36,130 bases of DNA from Nocardia brasiliensis IFM 10847 (GTDB lineage Bacteria; Actinomycetota; Actinomycetes; Mycobacteriales; Mycobacteriaceae), in NCBI RefSeq assembly GCF_000710915.1, contig NZ_BAUA01000058.1:1-36130 (forward strand). The letters run 5' to 3'. The notes beneath the pieces are model-generated. The model was not told the origin of the DNA. It did no database searches and worked only from the letters and a program-made list of their open reading frames with translations. The position numbers and the translations under genes are program-made. This document shows positions 25,424 to 33,097 of this stretch, in pieces (within the stretch, counting starts at the first letter, position 1; every line of letters begins with the position of its first letter).

Positions 25424-26671
25424 TCAGCGCAGCACGCCCGCGGCGCGGGCGGCGCGCAGCCAGTCCGGGAATTCGCCGAGCAGGCGGGTGTACAGCTCGC
25501 CGTCGCCGACCCGGTCGATATCGTCGAGGGCGAAGAAGCCCGCGTTGTCGACCAGCCGGTCCGACAGCTCGTCGAGCGTGCGGAGCAGTCCGTAGTTCGC
25601 CTTGCCCAAACCGATGAACTGCCAGAACACGGGCAGCCGCGCCGCCTCCCGCATGAGCGCGCTGATCTCGCGCTTGTTCGCGAAACCGCCGTCGGTGAAG
25701 AACAGGATCAGGGCCGGTCCGTCGCCGGGACGCACCGAGGACAGGATGTCGCGCATGATCGGCAACTCGTCGTTGCGTCCGCCGATCCGGTCGTAGTCGA
25801 TGCCCGCGTGGTTCCCGGCGAGATGCAGGTAGGTCTGCGCCCATTCGTCGCTGTGCTCGACGGTGATGTCGGGCAGTTTGGCGAACGACAGCGCGTACAG
25901 ATACGCCTCGAGCCTGCCGTTGTCGTCGAGCTGGGTGGCGATCGGAACCATGCGCTGCACGACGCGATGCACCACTTGATTGCGGTACTGCTTCTGCATG
26001 CTGCCGGTCTTGTCGAGCACCAGCACCACGCGCGCACGAATCCCGAAGGCGTTCTTGTCGATCAGCACCTTCGCGACGGCACGCTTACGCAGATCGAGCT
26101 TTTCGCGTTTCTCGAACGACAGCGCCGCCTCACCGGGCACGGTGCGCACCTGCGGCTCCGGCGCCGCGGCGGGCGCATCGTCCACGCGCACACCATGATC
26201 GGTGACCAGTGCCGCGAAACCGCCCGCGTAGCCCTGACCCACCGCCCGCACCTTCCAGGCCGACTCGCGGCGGTACAGCTCGAGCGCGATCACCACGGAC
26301 TCGCTCGCCAAACCCTCGATGCGGTACTCGTACAACATGTTTGCGGCACTGTCGGCGACCGTCACCACCGGCGCGGTGAACTGCCCGAAGGTCGCGGACG
26401 CGTCGGCGAGGGTAAGGATCGCCCGCACCTGCGCGATCTCGGCGGGCAGCTCGGTGGGCGAAACCTCCAGCGCGGCGGCGCCTTCGGTGCGCAGCCGCAC
26501 GCCGGGCCCGCTCGGCTGATTGAAGAACACGAAGTCGGCGTCGGACCGCACGACGCCCGCGGCGGTCACCAGCAGGGCCGACAGATCGACCGCGGCCTCG
26601 GTCCGCACCGACAGCACCACCCGCGGCTCGGTCAGTGCCCCGTTCTGCCCCTTGACCAGTGCAGTGCCCAT
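25424..26671 (-). CDS. TerF-like protein: TerD domain plus von Willebrand A domain
   Basis: A 415-residue fusion. Residues 1-180 are a TerD domain (ALVKGQNGAL, LSALLVTAAGVVRSDADFVFFN, YEYRIEGL, ALELYRRESAWKVRAVGQGY). After a short linker, residues about 220-400 are a VWA domain with a DKTGSM MIDAS start (the usual DxSxS has T-G-S here), then LILFFTDGG. The layout matches TerF of tellurite-resistance operons, thought to be a cytosolic, metal-dependent partner-binding module. ATG at 26671 has AAGGAG 5 nt upstream. The P-loop NTPase gene lies 69 nt upstream on the same strand, so the pair may form an operon. A second TerD protein with an HNH domain is encoded about 5 kb away. Confidence 0.92.
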   Translation of the reverse strand: MGTALVKGQNGALTEPRVVLSVRTEAAVDLSALLVTAAGVVRSDADFVFFNQPSGPGVRLRTEGAAALEVSPTELPAEIAQVRAILTLADASATFGQFTAPVVTVADSAANMLYEYRIEGLASESVVIALELYRRESAWKVRAVGQGYAGGFAALVTDHGVRVDDAPAAAPEPQVRTVPGEAALSFEKREKLDLRKRAVAKVLIDKNAFGIRARVVLVLDKTGSMQKQYRNQVVHRVVQRMVPIATQLDDNGRLEAYLYALSFAKLPDITVEHSDEWAQTYLHLAGNHAGIDYDRIGGRNDELPIMRDILSSVRPGDGPALILFFTDGGFANKREISALMREAARLPVFWQFIGLGKANYGLLRTLDELSDRLVDNAGFFALDDIDRVGDGELYTRLLGEFPDWLRAARAAGVLR

Positions 26672-26740
26672 CGAGACTCCTTAGAACGGGCCGAAATCCG
26701 TCGCCAGAGTATGACAGTGCCGCGGCCGCCGCGGGCACGC

Positions 26741-27283
26741 TCAGGCGACCACGAACGGGTCGGCCTGCCAGCCGGTGAGCGCGACGACCTCCACGGCGAT
26801 CTCTTCGGGCGTCCGGTCGGTGGTGTCGACCACCCGGACCCACGCCGGCACCGCATGGTCGAGTTCCCTGGCCGTCGCGACGCTGCGCTCGATGTGCCGC
26901 TGCAATTCGATACCGTTCTCGCGCAACGCGAGCCGCGCCGACGCGGTCTGATCATCGCAGGTCAGCAGCACCGCGGTGACCGTCGGCGTATCTCCCATCG
27001 CCGCCGTGAGCTCCGCGATGACCTCGGGAAACACGCTCGCGGTATTGGTGTAGATCAACCGCCGGTAGCCGAGCACGCGGTAGTTCCCCCACATCGCCGC
27101 CAGATTCTGCTCGGCGAGGCCGTGCTCCCAGGTGGGCGGGTACGCCAGGTCGAGGCTGTCTCCTTCGATCAGCGCGTGCCGCACGTTCGCCGCAGCGAGT
27201 ACCGCGTGCACGGCGAGACCGACCCGGCTCTTGCCGACGCCCGAGCGCCCGCCGAGAAACAGCACCTCCGATTTGTCGATCAC
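26741..27283 (-). CDS. Small P-loop NTPase / kinase-like ATP-binding protein
   Basis: A 180-residue nucleotide-binding protein. Walker A is LGGRSGVGKSRVG at residues about 10-22. IEGDSLDLAYPP resembles the substrate region of small-molecule kinases, and LLTCDDQTASARLALREN resembles a lid with arginines. The fold class is clear but the substrate is not: it could be a nucleoside/nucleotide kinase-like enzyme or a regulatory ATPase. The start is GTG at 27283 with only a weak GGACGG upstream. It precedes the TerD-VWA gene by 69 nt, suggesting a functional link to the Ter protein. Confidence 0.82.
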   Translation of the reverse strand: MIDKSEVLFLGGRSGVGKSRVGLAVHAVLAAANVRHALIEGDSLDLAYPPTWEHGLAEQNLAAMWGNYRVLGYRRLIYTNTASVFPEVIAELTAAMGDTPTVTAVLLTCDDQTASARLALRENGIELQRHIERSVATARELDHAVPAWVRVVDTTDRTPEEIAVEVVALTGWQADPFVVA

Positions 27284-27355
27284 CCGTCCAGAATGCCAAC
27301 CCGCCGAAGGCGGGCCGAGCCGGTGCGACCTGGATCACAGCCCTTGCATGTGGAA

Positions 27356-27392
27356 CAGTTGTAAGAACACAATAGTTATATGCTTACAACTG
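27356..27392. promoter_or_regulatory. Perfect 10-bp inverted repeat spanning the MFS start codon (MarR operator candidate)
   Basis: CAGTTGTAAG (27356-27365) and CTTACAACTG (27383-27392) are perfect arms around a 17-nt centre. The centre ends with the ATG of the transporter at 27380-27382, and the right arm is its codons 2-4. A TTGT-N6-ACAA element (27359-27372) overlaps the left arm. The TTGTAAG half-site style and the MarR gene in the operon support a MarR operator. Confidence 0.65.
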
Positions 27393-28756
27393 TCGAGGGG
27401 CTGTCCGCTCGTCGCAAAACGATCGTGCTCGCGACGTGCTGTCTGAGCCTGCTCATCGTGTCGATGGACGCGACCATCGTGAACGTGGCGATCCCGGCCA
27501 TCCAGGCGGATCTGCACGCGCCGCTGTCGCGGCTGCAGTGGATCGTCGATGCCTACACCCTCACCCTCGCGAGCTTCCTGATGCTGGCCGGAACCGCGGC
27601 CGACCGGTTCGGCCGCCGCAAGGTGTTCCGCATCGGACTGGCCACCTTCGCGCTCGGTTCTCTGCTGTGCAGCCTCGCGCCGACCATCGAGGTCTTGATC
27701 GGGGCACGGTTCCTGCAGGCGCTCGGCGGCTCGATGCTCAATCCCGTGGCGATGTCGATCATCACCACCGTGTTCACCGGCCGGGTCGAACGCGCGCGGG
27801 CGATCGGGGTGTGGGGTGCGGTGGTCGGCATCTCGATGGCGTTGGGGCCCACCGTCGGCGGCGTGCTGATCGATGCGCTGGGCTGGCAGTCGGTGTTCTG
27901 GATCAACCTGCCGGTCTGCGCACTCGCCCTCGTACTCACGACCCTCTTCGTGCCGGAGTCGAAGTCGGCGACGGTGCGCGGTATCGACCCGATCGGCCAG
28001 GTGCTCGCCGTCGTATTCCTCTTCACCACCGTGTTCGGCCTGATCGAGCGTCAGCCGTTGATCTTCGTCGTCGCGGCGATCGCGTTGGCGGCGTTCGTCT
28101 ACTACGAGTCACGGCGGGTGGATCCGTTCATCGATCTGCGCTTCTTCCGCAGCGTGCCGTTCTCGTCGGCGACGGTGATCGCCGTCTTCAGCTTCGCGAC
28201 CCTCGGCGCGTTCCTGTTCACCTGCTCGCTGTATCTGCAAACGGTCCGGCACTATTCGGCCGTGCACACCGGCTTGCTGTATCTGGCGATGGCGGTCGCG
28301 ATGGTGATCTTCTCCCCGTTGTCCGGCAGGCTCGTCGGCAAGCACGGCACCCGGCCGTCGCTGCTCGTGGCCGGGGTCATGATGACCATCGCCGCCGTCC
28401 TGCTCAGCACGCTCACCCCCGACACCCCGGTCTGGGCGCTCGTGGTCATGTTCGCGATCTTCGGCGTCGGCTTCGGCATGGTGAACGCCCCGATCACCAC
28501 CACCGCGGTCAGCGGGATGCCGCTGGACCGGGCCGGCGCGGCCGCCTCGGTGGCCTCGACCAGCCGCCAGGTGGGTGTGAGCATCGGCGTGGCGCTCTGC
28601 GGTGCGCTGACGGGAGCGGGTCTGTGGTGGGTGATCGCGGTGCTGACCGCCGGGGTCGCCATACTCGGTGTGGTCGCGAATACGCCGTGGGCCAGTCGGT
28701 CCAGCGACCGCATCGCCCCGTTACTCGAACAGAAAGTGCCTGCCCATGTCGGATGA
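27380..28756 (+). CDS. MFS drug/H+ antiporter (EmrB/QacA, DHA2 type)
   Basis: A 458-residue membrane exporter. Helix 1 has SLLIVSMDATIVNVAIPAI (the DHA2 motif with its acidic residue), helix 2 is followed by TAADRFGRRKVF (motif A), and the motif C region is WGAVVGISMALGPTVGG. About 13-14 hydrophobic segments are present. The family expels drugs, dyes or toxic metabolites. No ribosome site is seen upstream of ATG at 27380, so the mRNA may be leaderless. The 3' end overlaps the MarR gene by 11 nt, and a MarR-like operator covers the start, so it is probably self-controlled through the regulator's ligand. Confidence 0.93.
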   Translation: MLTTVEGLSARRKTIVLATCCLSLLIVSMDATIVNVAIPAIQADLHAPLSRLQWIVDAYTLTLASFLMLAGTAADRFGRRKVFRIGLATFALGSLLCSLAPTIEVLIGARFLQALGGSMLNPVAMSIITTVFTGRVERARAIGVWGAVVGISMALGPTVGGVLIDALGWQSVFWINLPVCALALVLTTLFVPESKSATVRGIDPIGQVLAVVFLFTTVFGLIERQPLIFVVAAIALAAFVYYESRRVDPFIDLRFFRSVPFSSATVIAVFSFATLGAFLFTCSLYLQTVRHYSAVHTGLLYLAMAVAMVIFSPLSGRLVGKHGTRPSLLVAGVMMTIAAVLLSTLTPDTPVWALVVMFAIFGVGFGMVNAPITTTAVSGMPLDRAGAAASVASTSRQVGVSIGVALCGALTGAGLWWVIAVLTAGVAILGVVANTPWASRSSDRIAPLLEQKVPAHVG

Positions 28757-29165
28757 CACCCCCACCGCCGACGAGGTGTGGGCCCAACTCACCCGACTCG
28801 TGCTCTACGGCCGCGACCCGTGGCGGCGCGCGGCGGTCGAGCGAACCGGCTTGCCGTTCAGTCGCATTCGGGTGCTCCGCCGGTTACAGGCCGCACCACT
28901 GACCGTCAAAGAACTGGCGCACGCCGCGGCGATCGACGCACCGGCCGCCACGGTGGCGGTCAACGATCTCGAGGAGCGCGGCCTCGTGGTCCGCGAGGTG
29001 GACCCCACCAACCGGCGCCGCAAACAGGTGTCCCTCACCGAAAACGGGCGGGCGATCCTGGCCGAGGCGCTGGCCACCCCCGACCCCGCCCCGGCCTCGG
29101 TCGCCGCACTGGACGACGACGAGTTGCGCACCCTGCACGAGATCCTGCGCAAGCTCGAGCACTGA
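28746..29165 (+). CDS. MarR-family transcriptional regulator
   Basis: A 139-residue winged-helix regulator. The recognition region is LTVKELAHAAAIDAPAATVA followed by VNDLEERGLVVR, and the wing is EVDPTNRRRKQVSLTENG, the classic MarR signature. ATG at 28746 lies inside the last codons of the MFS exporter, giving an 11-nt overlap and translational coupling. It most likely represses its own operon by binding the inverted repeat at 27356-27392, with release by an exported compound. Confidence 0.92.
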   Translation: MSDDTPTADEVWAQLTRLVLYGRDPWRRAAVERTGLPFSRIRVLRRLQAAPLTVKELAHAAAIDAPAATVAVNDLEERGLVVREVDPTNRRRKQVSLTENGRAILAEALATPDPAPASVAALDDDELRTLHEILRKLEH

Positions 29166-29259
29166 ACCGGCACGCGGTGAGCGCCGCAACGCACTCCGCC
29201 GCGGGCAGACGAACGCCGGCGTGGGCGCGGAGAATTGCCGTCGAGGCAGCGAACCCTGG

Positions 29260-29943
29260 TCAGGCGCTGACGAATTCGCGATCGCCGTACTGCACGCTCG
29301 CGGCGTCCCAGTCCCCGCCGATCCCGGCCACGAAGCGCTGCGCCAGCTCCAGATCCGCGACATCCACCACCAGGATGAGCGTATTCGCCTCGGTGACCGA
29401 ACCGCCGACGAGCCGCTGCCTGGCCACCGGATCGGCGACCAGCCCGTCGTGGAATCGCCGCACATCGACGCCGGGGATCGCGACCGTCAACGCGTCGACG
29501 CCCGGCGAATTCGGTGCCAGCCGTTGGAAAGTCAGCACCGACTCCTGCTGGAATCGGGTGCGCACCTGATCGGCGATCTGCCGCAGCTCCGCCGCATCGA
29601 CGCAGGCCAGGTGGAACTCGCGGGACCGCTCGTAGGTCGCCTGCTGTCGCTCGTCGGACCAGAACACGCCGCTGACCAGCGTCGAGCCGACCGGTAAGCC
29701 GATGTGCTGCACCGCGATCCCGTCCACCACCAGCTCGAAGCCGTCGAGCCGCTGTTGCAAGCGGGGATCCTGCGGATCGGTGATCGTCGCGGTGTTGTCG
29801 GTGGCGAACAGTTCCGCGGTGGGCTGCAACGGGTTTCCCGTCGCACAAGCCGCGGGCCCGGCCGTCGCGGGTCCCGCTCCCCCGACCGGTCCGGCCGCGA
29901 CGAACACCGTCGCCACCACAGCCATCGTCCGTGCCGCGATCAT
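29260..29943 (-). CDS. Exported hypothetical protein
   Basis: A 227-residue protein with an N-terminal signal peptide (basic MIAARTM, a hydrophobic alanine/valine run, and a likely cleavage site near residue 29). I do not recognise a family. The mature part is soluble, alternates strands and helices, and has two cysteines near residues 33 and 113 that could pair outside the cell. The repeated sense of FELVVDGIAVQHIGLPVG and LTVAIPGVDVRRFHDGLVADP does not identify it. ATG at 29943 is well supported by GGAGGG 6 nt upstream. It converges with the MarR gene, with 94 nt of unremarkable sequence between. Confidence 0.75.
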   Translation of the reverse strand: MIAARTMAVVATVFVAAGPVGGAGPATAGPAACATGNPLQPTAELFATDNTATITDPQDPRLQQRLDGFELVVDGIAVQHIGLPVGSTLVSGVFWSDERQQATYERSREFHLACVDAAELRQIADQVRTRFQQESVLTFQRLAPNSPGVDALTVAIPGVDVRRFHDGLVADPVARQRLVGGSVTEANTLILVVDVADLELAQRFVAGIGGDWDAASVQYGDREFVSA

Positions 29944-30039
29944 CCCGATCCCTCCGAAGCCAGCGCTCGCCGCTATGACGACAGCACCCTATCCCCCGGC
30001 TCGCCGGGATCGGAGCGGTTCGGTCCGCTCAGCGAAACA

Positions 30040-30082
30040 CGCCGAGCGGGCGGCGCCCGGTACGGCGCTCGCCCGCTCGGCG
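30040..30082 (-). terminator. Terminator hairpin downstream of csbD
   Basis: CGCCGAGCGGGC (30040-30051) pairs perfectly with GCCCGCTCGGCG (30071-30082). On the minus strand the stem is followed by TGTTTCG. It begins 11 nt past the csbD stop, the expected place for an intrinsic terminator. Confidence 0.75.
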
Positions 30083-30093
30083 GCTGTGCACGG

Positions 30094-30267
30094 TCAGTTG
30101 CGGAAGGCGTCCTTGACCTTCTCGCCCGCGTCCTTCAAGTTGGACTTGAGCTGATCGCCCTTGCCCTCGTTCTCGAGATCCCGGTCATCGGTGGCCTGAC
30201 CGAACTTTTCCTTCGCCTTACCGGCGAGGTCTTCAGCCTTGTTCTTGGCCTTGTCAGCTGTGCTCAC
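30094..30267 (-). CDS. csbD: CsbD-family stress protein
   Basis: A 57-residue, highly charged, lysine- and alanine-rich protein: STADKAKNKAEDLAGKAKEK, then FGQATDDRDLENEGKGDQLK and a C-terminal DAGEKVKDAFRN. This is the CsbD pattern, a small general-stress protein controlled by sigma B in Bacillus and common in actinobacteria; its molecular role is unknown. The start is GTG at 30267 with AAAGGGG about 9 nt upstream. A sigma-B-like promoter lies at 30327-30351 and a terminator at 30040-30082, so it forms a single-gene unit. Confidence 0.88.
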   Translation of the reverse strand: MSTADKAKNKAEDLAGKAKEKFGQATDDRDLENEGKGDQLKSNLKDAGEKVKDAFRN

Positions 30268-30326
30268 TGTCTAACCCCTTTCGTCGGGCTGGACCGACCC
30301 GCTGTTTTCGGCCGGACATTCGGCGG

Positions 30327-30351
30327 ATAACCGCTCTGCGCCGACGCAAAC
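30327..30351 (-). promoter_or_regulatory. Sigma-B/F-like promoter for csbD
   Basis: On the minus strand, GTTT (30351-30348) is followed after 15 nt by GGTTAT (30332-30327), one base from the GGGTAT element of sigma-B-type promoters. It lies about 60 nt upstream of the csbD GTG. It sits in the 301-nt gap shared with the divergent cheB-like gene, which otherwise holds nothing I recognise. Confidence 0.4.
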
Positions 30352-30568
30352 ACCGATGATCCGCCATCCCTCGAACTCCGGTCTCTGAGCTGGCGTTTCC
30401 GGCGTACAGTTGCCCTGGTAAACCCCCGAACCGCAGCGCCGCGTGCCCACGAGCACTCCGGAGGCAGCATGCCGACACAGGCCACGCCGCGCCACGCCGA
30501 TCATCCGTCGACCACAAATCTGGGGGATATCGTGGTTCCCGTGCTCTTTCCGGCCGACCGGCGCGATC

Positions 30569-31156
30569 ATGCCCGCAGATGACCAGTACGCCGTGGTGGC
30601 CATGACCTCCTCGGCCGGTGGTGTCACGGCGCTGTTCACCGTCCTCGGCGCGCTGCCAGCGGAATTGCCGGTCCCGGTGTTGGTCGTTCAGCATCTCGAC
30701 CCTCGGCACAAAACCGTGCTCGCCGATTTGATCGCGCGCCGAACCGCGATGCGGGTGCGACTGGCGGAAGCGGGCGAGTCGATCGGTCCGGGCACTGTTT
30801 ACATCGCACCGCCCAACTACCATCTGCTGGTGGAGCCCCCTGGTGTACTGAGCCTGTCGAACAGTGAACTCGTCCATTTTGTGCGCCCGTCGGCCGATTT
30901 GCTGTTCGAATCGGTGGCAGGCGCGTACGGACCCCGCGCCATCGCCTGTGTCCTCACCGGCTCCGGCAGCGACGGCGCGATGGGCGTGCGCGCCGTCAAA
31001 TCCCGCGGCGGCACCGTGATCGTGCAGGACCCGGCGACCGCGGAGTTCAAAGGCATGCCGTCCGCGGCCGTGGCGACCGGCGACGCGGATCTCGTACTGC
31101 CGCTCGACGAGATCGCCTCCGTCATCTGTGGTCTGGTGATGGGTAGCGCCTCATGA
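30569..31156 (+). CDS. CheB-type protein-glutamate methylesterase, no receiver domain
   Basis: A 195-residue CheB catalytic domain without the usual response-regulator part. The triad is visible: Ser15 in TSSAGG, His42 in VVQHLDPRH and Asp135 in LTGSGSDGAMG. Supporting motifs are GTVYIAPPNYHLL and RPSADLLFESVA. CheB removes methyl groups from glutamates on receptors or related proteins. ATG at 30569 places the domain at the N-terminus; a longer frame from 30443 has no matching sequence. Its stop overlaps the next start (ATGA at 31153-31156), so it is translationally coupled to the CheR-like gene. No flagellar or chemoreceptor genes are nearby, which points to a non-chemotactic role. Confidence 0.9.
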   Translation: MPADDQYAVVAMTSSAGGVTALFTVLGALPAELPVPVLVVQHLDPRHKTVLADLIARRTAMRVRLAEAGESIGPGTVYIAPPNYHLLVEPPGVLSLSNSELVHFVRPSADLLFESVAGAYGPRAIACVLTGSGSDGAMGVRAVKSRGGTVIVQDPATAEFKGMPSAAVATGDADLVLPLDEIASVICGLVMGSAS

Positions 31157-33063
31157 CCGAGTCCAACGAGGAGAACATGACCGAGTCGAGTGACGAAATC
31201 TCCAGTGCCGAACCAGCACTGGAGGATCTGCTGCTGTTCATCCGCGACTCGCGCGGCTTCGATTTCACCGGCTACAAGCGCACCTCACTGACCAGACGTA
31301 TCCGCAAGCGCATGCAAGAGGTACAGGTCAGCGAATACCTCGACTACCGGGATCTGCTGGAGAGCAATGCCGACGAGTTCCGTTCCCTGTTCAACACCAT
31401 CCTGATCAATGTCACCAGCTTCTTCCGTGACGTGGACGCCTGGCAGTACATCCAGCTCGAAGTGCTTCCGGAAGTTATCGCGAACACCAAGTCCGACGAC
31501 GAGATCCGGATCTGGAGTGCGGGCTGCTCCAGCGGCGAGGAGACCTACTCACTGGCGATCGCCTGCGCTGAAGCGCTCGGCATCGAGGAGTGTGTCCGGC
31601 GGGTCAAACTCTATGGCACCGATGTCGACGAGGAAGCTCTGCGTCAAGCGCGCTCCGGTATGTACTCCGCGAAGGCGCTCAGCCCGCTGTCCACCGAACT
31701 CCGGAACAAGTACTTCGAGCAGAGCGGTGACCGCTTCGTCTTCCGGCCGGACCTGCGCCGCCGAGTGATCTTCGGCAGGCTCGACATCACCCGCGATGCC
31801 CCTATCTCCCGGCTCGACCTGCTCGTGTGCCGAAACACGTTGATGTACTTCAATGCCGAGGCGCAATCACAGATCCTGGACCGGTTCCGCTTCGCCTTAC
31901 GCGACGGCGGGTTCCTGTTCCTCGGCAAGGCCGAGTTGTTGCTGTCCGACAGTGAACGCTTCGGTGTAGCGAGCATGCGCCAGCGCATCTTCCGTCGTCT
32001 GAGCGGAGATGCCCGACCGACACAGCATGCGGCCTCCGTGCGCCTGGGCACCGAGCTCGGTGCCGAGGCGCACGGCATCGTCAAGAAGCGGCAGCTCAGC
32101 GAGCTCGCCCTCGATGCCGCGCCGTATGGCGTACTCGGCCTGGACGTCGACGGACGGGTCAGCATTCTCAGCCATCAGGTGCGCAGCCAATTTGCCCTCA
32201 CTTCGCACGATATCGGCAGGCCGCTCAGCGAGCTGGAGATCTCGTATCGCCCAGTCGAGCTGCGCTCGCTGATCGAGCAGGCCAAGGCCGAGCGCCGCAC
32301 CATCAGGGTCAGCTCGGCGGAGCGCAAACTCGGTCCGGATGAGGTCCAGTATTTCGAGGTGCACGTCCAACCACTGTCGACGAGCGACGGAACCGATGTC
32401 GGCGTGGTCGTCAACTTCATCGATACGACGATGCCGACGCGGCTCTCGCTGGAACTGAAGGTGAAGCGGGAAGAACTGGAGACCGCCTACGAAGAACTCC
32501 AGTCGACCAACGAAGAACTCGAAACCACCAACGAAGAACTCCAGTCCAGCATCGAGGAACTGGAGACAACCAACGAAGAACTGCAATCGACCAACGAAGA
32601 ACTCGAAACCACCAACGAAGAACTCCAGTCTGGCAACGAAGAACTCGAGACCATGAACGAGGAGATGCGGATCCGTACCGACGAGTTGGATGAGACGCGA
32701 GCCTTCCTGGAAGGTGTGCTGTCCAGTGTGGCCGCCTGTGTGGTGGTGCTCGATGACCAACTGCGCGTACGCAGCTGGAATCGAGGTGCGGAAGATATGT
32801 GGGGCCTGCGCGCGGACGAGGTGCAACATCAGGTCTTCTTCACCCTCGACTTCGGATTGCCGACCCAGCTCCTGTACGAAAGCATCCAGCGGTGCCTCAA
32901 ATCAGCGCACCGCTACGGTCCGGTCGAGATCGCGGCCATCAACCGCATCGGGCGCACGATCACCTGCGCGGTGACCTGTTCACCGCTGGAAGGCAATCCA
33001 GACGGTGTGGTATTGCTAATAGAGGAAGTTCCACGGGAAAGCGGTGCTGTCAGCGGCAATTGA
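31153..33063 (+). CDS. CheR methyltransferase fused to PAS-coiled coil-PAS
   Basis: A 636-residue signalling protein. Residues about 20-290 are CheR: N-terminal RTSLTRRIRKRM, the SAM-binding SAGCSSGEETYSLA near 120-133, and LLVCRNTLMYFN near 223-234. A PAS-like domain follows at about 312-430, then nine EELxxxN-type heptads (440-502) forming a coiled coil, and a second PAS domain at about 516-628. Such CheB/CheR-PAS proteins often end in a histidine kinase; here no kinase domain follows. The product may methylate and sense, then pass signals to the GAF-ANTAR proteins encoded downstream. ATG at 31153 overlaps the CheB stop; an in-frame ATG at 31177, preceded by GAGGAG, is an alternative because the first codons are duplicated (ATGACCGAGTC twice). 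Confidence 0.92.
   Translation: MTESNEENMTESSDEISSAEPALEDLLLFIRDSRGFDFTGYKRTSLTRRIRKRMQEVQVSEYLDYRDLLESNADEFRSLFNTILINVTSFFRDVDAWQYIQLEVLPEVIANTKSDDEIRIWSAGCSSGEETYSLAIACAEALGIEECVRRVKLYGTDVDEEALRQARSGMYSAKALSPLSTELRNKYFEQSGDRFVFRPDLRRRVIFGRLDITRDAPISRLDLLVCRNTLMYFNAEAQSQILDRFRFALRDGGFLFLGKAELLLSDSERFGVASMRQRIFRRLSGDARPTQHAASVRLGTELGAEAHGIVKKRQLSELALDAAPYGVLGLDVDGRVSILSHQVRSQFALTSHDIGRPLSELEISYRPVELRSLIEQAKAERRTIRVSSAERKLGPDEVQYFEVHVQPLSTSDGTDVGVVVNFIDTTMPTRLSLELKVKREELETAYEELQSTNEELETTNEELQSSIEELETTNEELQSTNEELETTNEELQSGNEELETMNEEMRIRTDELDETRAFLEGVLSSVAACVVVLDDQLRVRSWNRGAEDMWGLRADEVQHQVFFTLDFGLPTQLLYESIQRCLKSAHRYGPVEIAAINRIGRTITCAVTCSPLEGNPDGVVLLIEEVPRESGAVSGN
32470..32658 (+). repeat. Heptad-repeat region encoding the CheR-PAS coiled coil
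   Basis: Nine 21-nt units encode EELETAY, EELQSTN, EELETTN, EELQSSI, EELETTN, EELQSTN, EELETTN, EELQSGN and EELETMN. ELQ and ELE units alternate, giving a 42-nt higher-order period. The DNA is also repetitive (recurring AACGAAGAACTC), making it prone to slippage in whole units while keeping the frame. Confidence 0.88.
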
Positions 33064-33097
33064 CTCCGTCATCGCCGCCGTCGCGTACGCTGTTCAC

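Noticed and set aside
25394..27364. Long plus-strand open frame of 656 codons opposite the TerD-VWA and NTPase genes
   Set aside because: No domain is recognisable and the composition is that of an antisense shadow; both minus-strand genes have clear motifs and ribosome sites.
33060..33091. Internal promoter TTGACT...TACGCT before GAF-ANTAR 1
   Set aside because: The spacer is about 20 nt, too long for a typical promoter, and the -10 match is weak; kept only as a remark.
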